Shown: in pieces, positions 6,289 through 11,083 of the stretch
Position numbering within the stretch: the first letter of the stretch is position 1
Layout: each line of letters opens with the position of its first letter
Source: an uncultured Eisenbergiella sp.
GTDB lineage: Bacteria > Bacillota > Clostridia > Lachnospirales > Lachnospiraceae
Assembly: GCA_948960675.1 (NCBI GenBank)
Contig: CARDPF010000087.1
Location: 1 to 11,083, forward strand
Length of the DNA stretch: 11,083 nucleotides
Direction of reading: 5' to 3'
The notes under the pieces: model-generated
Told to the model about the DNA's origin: nothing
The model's input: only the letters and a program-made list of their open reading frames with translations
Databases searched by the model: none
Translations under genes and position numbers: made by a program

Positions 6289-6732
6289 CTATTCCTTTGC
6301 CAGTATTTTTACATTATGGACACCCTTTTGGCCTTCCATTCCCGCGAGCATATCGGAAATGTCCCCTTTGGACTGCCCTACCTGTATACTCACGCTCACC
6401 GCCGCCACCCCGTTGATGGGAATGCTCTGGTGTATGGTCAATATATTGGCCCCAAACTGCGCAAATCCCTTTAAAACGTCTGACAAAAGCCCCGGTTCGT
6501 CGTCGATCTGCATGGAAAGTGTCACCGTTTTGCCCTGTGTGTTGTCGTGAAATGGAAAAATATCGTCTTTGTATTTGTAAAAAGAACTCCGGCTGATTCC
6601 CAGACGGTCAGCGGCGTCCTGCACGGTAGCTTCCTTTCCGGTCTCCAACAGGCGCTTGGCTTCCACAACCTTCAAAAGAACCTCCGGCACCGCTTTCTTT
6701 TTTACAATAAAATATCTGGTAGGTTCTGCCAT
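6289..6732 (-). CDS. pheB: PheB-like (UPF0735) ACT-domain protein
   Basis: This 147-residue protein closely resembles Bacillus subtilis PheB in length and order: an N-terminal YFIVKKKAVPEVLLKVVEAKRLLE segment split here as residues 7-16 and 17-30, a helix-turn-helix-like unit ATVQDAADRLGISRSSFYKY (36-55) with the family's FPF at 59-61, and an ACT domain at about 70-145 (DDEPGLLSDVL, NILTIHQSIPING). The ACT loop carrying PGLL is intact, so an amino-acid ligand is plausible. In Bacillus the gene neighbours pheA; here it heads a threonine-branch operon, suggesting a regulatory role for that pathway, which is inferred. The start at 6730-6732 is chosen because GGGGA lies 7 nt upstream; a longer frame from 6765 would add 11 polar residues without a good site. 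Confidence 0.88.
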   Translation of the reverse strand: MAEPTRYFIVKKKAVPEVLLKVVEAKRLLETGKEATVQDAADRLGISRSSFYKYKDDIFPFHDNTQGKTVTLSMQIDDEPGLLSDVLKGFAQFGANILTIHQSIPINGVAAVSVSIQVGQSKGDISDMLAGMEGQKGVHNVKILAKE

Positions 6733-6786
6733 ATTCTCTTCCCCTTCTGTTCTTTTGTCGCACACAACTGTACGCCAACGGAAGAT

Positions 6787-6815
6787 ATTTTAGCACAACC
6801 TACCAGAATAAGCAA
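6787..6815 (-). promoter_or_regulatory. Promoter of the pheB-hom-apgM-lysC operon
   Basis: On the minus strand TTGCTT (6810-6815) and TAAAAT (6787-6792) are separated by 17 bp, and TG-n precedes the -10, making it an extended -10. The predicted start near 6780 leaves a leader of only about 48 nt. That is too short for a T-box or an attenuator, so any control by amino-acid supply would have to act through a protein or at the enzymes. Confidence 0.75.
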
Positions 6816-6831
6816 GTCCTATATTCCATTT

Positions 6832-6975
6832 TTCGTAACAGTTTAGCCTTCGGCTAAACTGTTACGAAGATGCACACAAAACGCGATAAAATCGCGTTTT
6901 GGTGCGTGAAGCCCTCGCAAAATCGCGCACAAGGCACGATTTTGACTTCGCGGGATTATGGCTGAATTGTTACGA
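6832..6975. repeat. MITE-like palindromic element with three tandem hairpins
   Basis: The block starts with a perfect 17-bp palindrome (6832-6848 with 6852-6868, 3-nt loop). A second hairpin follows at 6872-6905 (CAAAACGCGAT / ATCGCGTTTTG, extended by GCAC/GTGC past one bulged base) and a third at 6918-6944 (11 pairs, one of them G-U in minus-strand RNA). The far end, 6960-6975 (GGCTGAATTGTTACGA), is a 14-of-16 inverted match to the left end 6833-6848 (TCGTAACAGTTTAGCC), so the 143-bp block has imperfect terminal inverted repeats plus an internal copy of one end. No target-site duplication is seen. It fills the gap between the traX-like gene and the operon promoter and covers the last codons of the traX-like gene. 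It carries no gene. Confidence 0.6.
6872..6905 (-). terminator. Candidate terminator downstream of the glyA-traX unit
   Basis: In leftward RNA a G/C-rich stem (GCGAT, 3-nt loop, ATCGC) flanked by an A-tract is followed by GTTTTGTGTG. The position, about 50 bp after the traX-like stop and before the next promoter, is right for a terminator. The U-tract is short, and the same sequence is one of the hairpins of the repeat element, so the assignment is tentative. Confidence 0.4.
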
Positions 6976-7720
6976 GCAGATGAATCCCATAAATCACCAG
7001 CAGGTGGACGGGATAAAAAAAGTAGAAAAGCAGCTTGCCGCGCTTCCACCGGCGGATTCCGTTATAGCGTGCAAGAAGCGGTACTGCCAGAATGCCAAAG
7101 CTTTCAATCACCACCGTGCCAAAGGCGCCCTCCCACACCAGCGGCTCTGCCAGCAGGCCATTCCATAAGGCGCCGCTAAAAAGCCCGCTAAAAACCGGCC
7201 GCAAAAGATTGCTGCAGGCAAACAAAGCAAATCCTGCCGCCCGGTTGGGCGTTTGGCGCTTTTCAAACGAATAAAACACTGCCACCAGCACAGGCCCCGT
7301 ACAGCCGTAATCGAAGCCTCCGAATTCCGAAACCGCCATCAGGGCCACCGTTGCCAAAAGGGCGCAGACAATTCCACCTTTAGCCGTCTTTTCCAACACC
7401 GTTAAAAGCAAAAGCCCCGTCAGCAGGGTAAAATAGACATTCTGCCAGCCTAAATCCCACCCCCCGGAAAACGCAAGGTCGAAGGGCAGTTCCGAGATGA
7501 CGGCCAAAGCCGCCATCTGCAAAAAATACCTTTTCCGGCTGGAGGTGTGGACAAACCCTTCCACCAGCAGCCAGATATAGACCGGGAATGCAATCCTGCC
7601 GATCAGGCGCAATTCCAATATTTGCGGAAATAGCACCGCCCCCGCATGATCGACCACCATGGCCGCCATGGCAGTCACTTTGAGCCAGTCGGCAGAAATT
7701 CCTCCCTTTCTTTCCCGCAT
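6956..7720 (-). CDS. TraX-family integral membrane protein
   Basis: The 254-residue protein is very hydrophobic with about seven or eight predicted membrane segments. It begins with the family's ISADWLKVTAMAAMVVDH (Asp-His at the end of the first membrane helix), then RLIGRIAFPVYIWLLVEG and later LFYFFYPVHLLVIYGIH, which recall TraX and related membrane acyltransferases. F-plasmid TraX N-acetylates pilin; chromosomal relatives in Clostridia have no established substrate, and no conjugation genes are seen here. The ATG at 7718-7720 lies 2 nt after the glyA stop, so translation is probably coupled. An alternative TTG at 7729 would overlap glyA and has no ribosome binding site. The last five or so residues (VTIQP) and the stop lie inside the repeat element at 6832-6975, so the natural C-terminus may have been replaced. 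Confidence 0.85.
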   Translation of the reverse strand: MRERKGGISADWLKVTAMAAMVVDHAGAVLFPQILELRLIGRIAFPVYIWLLVEGFVHTSSRKRYFLQMAALAVISELPFDLAFSGGWDLGWQNVYFTLLTGLLLLTVLEKTAKGGIVCALLATVALMAVSEFGGFDYGCTGPVLVAVFYSFEKRQTPNRAAGFALFACSNLLRPVFSGLFSGALWNGLLAEPLVWEGAFGTVVIESFGILAVPLLARYNGIRRWKRGKLLFYFFYPVHLLVIYGIHLLVTIQP

Positions 7721-7722
7721 TT

Positions 7723-8964
7723 TCAGCAATCCAACGGATATTTGTCCGTCAGTTCTTTCACAATCGCCCTGGCAGCGCTAATGCCTGCTTCCCCTTCCTT
7801 GATCACAATGGAGATGGCCTGCGCCACCTGATCCATATCCGCCCTGGTAAGTCCCCTTGAGGTGACGGCAGGCGTGCCAAGCCGGATCCCGCTGGTGGTA
7901 AACGCGGACTGCGGATCATTGGGAATGGTATTTTTGTTGGCCGTAATACAGGCCTCGTCCAAAAGCTTCTCCACCGCTTTGCCCGTCAGGTCGAAATTGG
8001 TAAGATCCACCAGCATCAGGTGGTTGTCCGTACCGCCGGAGACAATTCGGATCCCGCGGTCCATCAACCCCTTACACAATGCCTGCGCATTGTCCACCAC
8101 CCGTTTCTGGTATTCCTTAAAGTCAACGCCCAGCGCCTCCTCAAAGCAAACTGCCTTTCCTGCAATCACGTGCATCAGGGGCCCGCCTTGAATGCCGGGA
8201 AAAATGGCTTTGTTGAAATTATATTTCTTTGCAGCCGCCTCGTTGGCCAAAATCAAGCCTCCCCTTGGCCCCCGGAGCGTCTTATGGGTGGTGGTAGTCA
8301 CCACATCCGCATAGGGAATCGGGCTGGGATGCAGTCCCGCCGCCACCAGTCCGGCAATATGCGCCATATCCACCATCAGGCATGCGCCCACTTCATCCGC
8401 CGCTTCCCGAAATTTCGCCCAGTCAATGGTTCTTGCATAAGCGGAAGCCCCGGCAATGATCATCTTCGGACGGCACTCCAAGGCCAATGCGCGCATCCGG
8501 TCGTAATCCAGAAACCCGTTCCCGTCCACACCATAGGGAACCACCTTAAAATATTTGCCGGAAATGTTCACCGGGCTGCCGTGGGTCAGGTGTCCCCCTT
8601 GGTCCAGATTCATCCCCATAATGGTATCCCCGGGCTCCAGCACGGCAAACTGCACCGCCAAATTCGCCTGCGCGCCGGAATGGGGCTGCACATTGGCGTA
8701 ATCGCATCCAAAAAGCTTTTTGGCGCGCTCAATGGCCAAATTTTCCACCACATCCACGCACTGGCATCCACCGTAATAACGTTTCCCCGGATACCCTTCC
8801 GCGTACTTGTTGGTCAGCACACTGCCCATTGCAGCCATCACGGCCTTACTCACCCAGTTTTCGGAAGCAATCAGTTCAATATGACTGTTCTGGCGCTCCT
8901 GTTCCGCCACAATGGCATCCGCCACCGCCGGATCCGTTTTCCTTACTTCATCCAAACTATACAT
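7723..8964 (-). CDS. glyA: Serine hydroxymethyltransferase
   Basis: Interconverts serine plus tetrahydrofolate with glycine plus 5,10-methylene-tetrahydrofolate, using PLP, in the cytosol. The 413-residue length is normal. Family motifs include [12 protein letters not shown] (28-39), [14 protein letters not shown] (53-66), [11 protein letters not shown] (91-101), [14 protein letters not shown] (197-210) and [16 protein letters not shown] (221-236) with the PLP-binding Lys228, plus [14 protein letters not shown] near the C-terminus. The ATG at 8962-8964 has AGGA 7 nt upstream; a TTG two codons earlier (8970) is less likely. The traX-like gene follows after 2 nt. No promoter of its own was recognised in the 122-nt gap to the PAP2 gene, so glyA may be read partly or wholly from the upstream lipid-kinase promoter. 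Confidence 0.98.
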   Translation of the reverse strand: MYSLDEVRKTDPAVADAIVAEQERQNSHIELIASENWVSKAVMAAMGSVLTNKYAEGYPGKRYYGGCQCVDVVENLAIERAKKLFGCDYANVQPHSGAQANLAVQFAVLEPGDTIMGMNLDQGGHLTHGSPVNISGKYFKVVPYGVDGNGFLDYDRMRALALECRPKMIIAGASAYARTIDWAKFREAADEVGACLMVDMAHIAGLVAAGLHPSPIPYADVVTTTTHKTLRGPRGGLILANEAAAKKYNFNKAIFPGIQGGPLMHVIAGKAVCFEEALGVDFKEYQKRVVDNAQALCKGLMDRGIRIVSGGTDNHLMLVDLTNFDLTGKAVEKLLDEACITANKNTIPNDPQSAFTTSGIRLGTPAVTSRGLTRADMDQVAQAISIVIKEGEAGISAARAIVKELTDKYPLDC

Positions 8965-8990
8965 ACCCAAATCCTGTCTTTCTCTCCCTG

Positions 8991-9070
8991 GGGCATATTT
9001 AAATATACCCTCACGGGGCTATGGCCGCACCATGGGCCCCGCAGCAGTTTAGAGAAGCCTGCCCTGCTGC
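8991..9070 (-). other. Structured spacer upstream of glyA (three inverted repeats)
   Basis: Three inverted repeats follow one another: 9041-9047/9064-9070 (GCAGCAG with CTGCTGC), 9015-9040 (GGGGC/GCCCC outside ATGG/CCAT), and 8991-9010, centred on the perfect 12-bp palindrome ATATTTAAATAT. None is followed by a T-run in the leftward direction, so they are poor terminators. I could not match the region to the THF, ZTP, glycine or SAM riboswitch patterns that I know. It could be a structured leader, an RNA-processing site or a decayed repeat. Confidence 0.4.
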
Positions 9071-9086
9071 AACCCTTCTACACCGT

Positions 9087-9782
9087 TTAGCCAATTTTGA
9101 TTCTGGCGCGTTTACGCGCCCGTTTCGCTGTCTGATACTGGTGCCGGTATCTCCAGACCGTCACCAGATCGTAGCTGTATACCGCCACATACATCACGGC
9201 CCCCATAATAAATGCCGTAAGCACGTCAAACATGGAATGCTGCTTGATCAGCATGGTAGACAAAATAATGGAAATGCACAATGCCAGGGAAGCAAAACGG
9301 ATTTTTTTATTGTTCCGCAGGCTTTCGTTATTGAGTACCGCAAAATGCGCCCCCAGGGAATTAAAAACATGAATGCTGGGAAACAGGTTTGTAGGCGTAT
9401 CCGCCTTCCACAGCATACCGATCACCCCGGTAAACACATTCTCCCTCGGAAACTGCCGCAGCCGCAAATGGTGAATGTTTGGTATGCATGTGGAAATCAC
9501 CAAAAATACGGTCATACCCGTACATAGAAAAACGGCATTTTTCCAATATCCGTCCCGGTCCTTGAAAAACAAATACAAAAGCACCGCCGGTACGTAAACA
9601 AACCAGAGCAGATACGGCACAATGAACGGTTCGCAAAAAGGAATATACTCGTCGATATTCATATGCACCACCATATAATCTTTTGTCTGCCTCTGTTCCA
9701 GTACAAAAAACCACGCTAAGTACACCACGCCATACAAAACCAGCGGAATTCCATGTTTATATTTCTTCATCCATGTTTTCAA
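9087..9782 (-). CDS. PAP2-family membrane phosphatase
   Basis: This 231-residue protein has about five or six membrane helices (near 11-28, 54-72, 82-100, 163-180, 187-205) and a basic C-terminus (KRARKRARIKIG). The PAP2 catalytic signatures are seen as LRLRQFPREN (106-115, first motif weak), FPSIHVFNSL (134-143, with His138) and MLIKQHSMFDVLTA (177-190, with His182 and Asp186). Family members dephosphorylate phosphatidate, lipid pyrophosphates or related substrates at the membrane. It lies 17 nt after a lipid-kinase gene in the same operon, so the pair probably acts on related lipids in opposite directions. The start is a TTG at 9780-9782, chosen because AGGAG lies 8 nt upstream; the first ATG, four codons later, is 20 nt from that site. 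Confidence 0.88.
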   Translation of the reverse strand: MKTWMKKYKHGIPLVLYGVVYLAWFFVLEQRQTKDYMVVHMNIDEYIPFCEPFIVPYLLWFVYVPAVLLYLFFKDRDGYWKNAVFLCTGMTVFLVISTCIPNIHHLRLRQFPRENVFTGVIGMLWKADTPTNLFPSIHVFNSLGAHFAVLNNESLRNNKKIRFASLALCISIILSTMLIKQHSMFDVLTAFIMGAVMYVAVYSYDLVTVWRYRHQYQTAKRARKRARIKIG

Positions 9783-9790
9783 AACAATTT

Positions 9791-9795
9791 CTCCT
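9791..9795 (-). promoter_or_regulatory. Ribosome binding site supporting a TTG start for the PAP2 gene
   Basis: AGGAG on the minus strand, next to the stop of the lipid-kinase gene (9800-9802), lies 8 nt before the TTG at 9780-9782 and 20 nt before the first ATG (9768-9770). The distance favours the TTG. Confidence 0.6.
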
Positions 9796-9799
9796 CTTT

Positions 9800-10771
9800 C
9801 TAACAGATAAAACGCACTTTCTGCTTTTCGTTTGTGATCGTAATCCGATCCATTTTTCCGGGAACCTCCCCGTCCGTCTGCACCCAGAGGGGAACCGAAG
9901 TCTTAATGTCAATGCGCCGCGCGCGGCAGAGCGAAACCCCGGAAAACCTCCCATGTCTGCCCAACAGGGCAAAAGGAATAATAACCGGATATTTCCATTT
10001 TGGCACTCCGTCCACCACGCACACATCCAAAATCCCGTCCTGCGCATCTGCCTGCGGGCAAAAACAAAAGCCCCCGCCCTCAAACCGGTGCAGCATACTG
10101 GCCACAAACAACATTTTTTGTAAATGTACAATCCTTTCCCCGTCCAGCCGTACCGCAGCCCTGACGCAGGGAGCCGTCACCATCTTTTTCAGGCCGATTC
10201 CAAGATATGTCAGCTTCCCAAGCCCTATCCGGTTAAGAACCGATTTCATTGGCGACAAAAATGTTTCCTCACAGACCTCTGCGTCATAGCCGATACCGCA
10301 GCCTACCAAAAACAACCGTTCCCGGCGCTTGCCGTTCTCCCTCCAAATCAGGTGTCCCAAATCCATCCGCTTTTCCCGGCTTTCATTTAAAACCGCCATA
10401 AGCGCATGCTTCACATTCCCGTCCATTCCCATATCACGCGCCAGATCATTGCTGGAACCTGTGGGGATATACCCCAGCCGCACCTGCTCAAAGTTGCGGA
10501 TTCCCTGCAGTCCCTCATTCACCGTTCCGTCCCCGCCCAGCATGATAAGCGTCCGCTCCTCCCCTTCTTTCAGGGAACCGGTCAGCCGCCTTGCCAGCAC
10601 GGCGATATCGCCCTTCTTTTCCGACAAAAAAGCCTCATAGGACACATTTTTCGCTTTCAGAATGGCTTCCGTTTTCTTCCACAACGCCATGCCTTTACCG
10701 GAATGGGAAGCCGGATTCACAATAAAAAACAATGTTTTGCTGCCCCAGGCAGCCTCTTCTTTGCAGTTCAT
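9800..10771 (-). CDS. Diacylglycerol-kinase-family lipid kinase (YegS/DgkB/BmrU-like)
   Basis: The 323-residue protein has the full soluble DAGK-catalytic fold: FFIVNPASHSGKG (15-27) as the N-terminal signature, LIMLGGDGTVNEGLQGI (75-91) with the nucleotide-binding GGDGT, and YIPTGSSNDLARDMG (101-115). The C-terminal beta-sandwich includes FLVGCGIGYDAEV, FCFCPQADAQDGILDVCVVDG (here cited as separate stretches) and WVQTDGEVPG, where an Asp-Gly-Glu typically helps coordinate Mg. Members phosphorylate diacylglycerol or similar lipids with ATP at the inner membrane face. It is the first gene of an operon with a PAP2 phosphatase. The ATG at 10769-10771 has AAGGA 6 nt upstream. DgkB-like housekeeping diacylglycerol recycling is plausible, but the exact lipid cannot be told from sequence. 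Confidence 0.93.
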   Translation of the reverse strand: MNCKEEAAWGSKTLFFIVNPASHSGKGMALWKKTEAILKAKNVSYEAFLSEKKGDIAVLARRLTGSLKEGEERTLIMLGGDGTVNEGLQGIRNFEQVRLGYIPTGSSNDLARDMGMDGNVKHALMAVLNESREKRMDLGHLIWRENGKRRERLFLVGCGIGYDAEVCEETFLSPMKSVLNRIGLGKLTYLGIGLKKMVTAPCVRAAVRLDGERIVHLQKMLFVASMLHRFEGGGFCFCPQADAQDGILDVCVVDGVPKWKYPVIIPFALLGRHGRFSGVSLCRARRIDIKTSVPLWVQTDGEVPGKMDRITITNEKQKVRFIC

Positions 10772-10851
10772 ATCTATTCCTTAGTATATGTCGGCACTAC
10801 TTCTCTTACGCCTGCTGTCTATCCGTTACACATTTTCATCACTAAATCTGT

Positions 10852-10880
10852 ATTCTAATCAGAAAAACGCATAAAGTCAA
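10852..10880 (-). promoter_or_regulatory. Promoter of the lipid kinase-PAP2 operon
   Basis: TTGACT (10875-10880) and TAGAAT (10852-10857) on the minus strand are separated by exactly 17 bp. The predicted start near 10845 gives a leader of about 75 nt with no obvious riboswitch or attenuator. It is a strong sigma-A-type promoter and might also serve glyA, if transcription continues past the PAP2 gene. Confidence 0.75.
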
Positions 10881-10923
10881 GCATTCTTTTCAACATTAAG
10901 ATAAATATAAGGTTTTGTAGTTA

Positions 10924-11083
10924 CTATTCACGGGCAATGTCCAATGTCATTTCGTTAAGGCTTTGGCCCAGGCGGTACATCGGCAGGCGTGGCAACGGCA
11001 GGACAGCCCCTTTACAGTGCGGGCAGTTCTTACGCATGGTGGCATGCAAACGGTGGAATTTCCCAAAACGCCGTTCCAGTCTG
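10924..11083 (-). CDS. Unrecognised protein, C-terminal fragment with a CxxC motif (runs off right edge)
   Basis: The last 52 codons of a minus-strand reading frame end at TAG (10924-10926). The visible sequence is basic, with RLERRFGKFHRLHATMRK, then NCPHCKG (a zinc-knuckle-like CxxC) and a tail ending SLNEMTLDIARE. I do not recognise the family. The lack of stops to the edge and the CxxC pattern suggest a real gene, but 160 nt is short. Codons 14-19 (HATMRK) overlap a 19-nt sequence (11030-11048) that recurs exactly inside the hairpin at 261-279, so this could be a mobile-element protein or a coding sequence invaded by the same repeat. The 3' end lies 44 bp before the -35 box of the lipid-kinase promoter; no terminator is evident. 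Confidence 0.45.
   Translation of the reverse strand, partial: RLERRFGKFHRLHATMRKNCPHCKGAVLPLPRLPMYRLGQSLNEMTLDIARE

Noticed and set aside
6733..6786. T-box or amino-acid attenuator for the hom operon
   Set aside because: The leader from the predicted start is only about 48 nt and has no T-box sequence, leader peptide or terminator.
6899..7168. Open frame on the plus strand starting in the hairpin element
   Set aside because: It runs through palindromic repeat DNA and then antisense to the traX-like gene, with no ribosome binding site.
8965..9086. THF, glycine or ZTP riboswitch ahead of glyA
   Set aside because: The conserved core sequences of these classes that I know are not present; only generic inverted repeats are seen.
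8020..9090. 356-codon open frame on the plus strand
   Set aside because: It is antisense to glyA and continues through its upstream gap. The His/Arg-rich composition is what the complement of a G/C-rich coding frame produces.
10966..10975. CCGCCTGGGC on the minus strand, recalling the 3' core of the ZTP riboswitch
   Set aside because: It lies inside a reading frame, lacks the upstream half of the motif, and is followed by a stop codon rather than by a purine or one-carbon gene.

Overview
The window looks like chromosomal DNA from a Gram-positive anaerobe of the class Clostridia, probably a Lachnospiraceae-like gut bacterium. This is inferred from strong AGGAG/GGGGAG ribosome binding sites, consensus sigma-A-type promoters, a pheB-type ACT gene beside hom, a chromosomal traX-like gene and a URO-D-fold methyltransferase relative. 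No rRNA, tRNA, CRISPR array or complete insertion sequence is seen. Every gene except one araC-type regulator is on the minus strand.

Layout from left to right. (1) 1-152: N-terminus of a predicted lipoprotein running off the left edge, with its own promoter at 198-226. (2) 239-347: a 66-nt near-perfect hairpin plus a tandem copy of one arm, between the lipoprotein promoter and the next gene. (3) 419-2483: a URO-D/corrinoid-methyltransferase-like gene divergent from an AraC-family regulator, with back-to-back promoters whose -10 boxes overlap. (4) 2498-6732: a four-gene operon, transcribed leftward as pheB-like ACT gene, hom, apgM-like gene, aspartate kinase, behind a clear promoter at 6787-6815. 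(5) 6832-6975: a hairpin-rich, MITE-like repeat that reaches into the 3' end of the next gene. (6) 6956-8964: glyA with a tightly coupled traX-like membrane protein gene. (7) 9087-10771: a diacylglycerol-kinase-like lipid kinase and a PAP2-family phosphatase in one operon with a consensus promoter. (8) 10924-11083: C-terminus of an unrecognised gene with a CxxC motif, cut by the right edge.

The functional core is aspartate-family amino acid synthesis. Aspartate kinase makes aspartyl phosphate, homoserine dehydrogenase makes homoserine, and the apgM-like protein sits where a homoserine kinase would be expected; no GHMP-type thrB and no thrC are in the window. The ACT domain at the end of Hom has lost its effector-loop signature, while the stand-alone ACT protein at the head of the operon keeps it. 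GlyA links serine and glycine to one-carbon metabolism. The lipid kinase and PAP2 genes suggest a small phosphatidate/diacylglycerol or isoprenoid-phosphate recycling unit.

I found no convincing new multi-gene system. The observations most worth checking are the alternative homoserine kinase, the two palindromic repeat elements, and the 19-nt exact match between the left hairpin and the right-edge gene.
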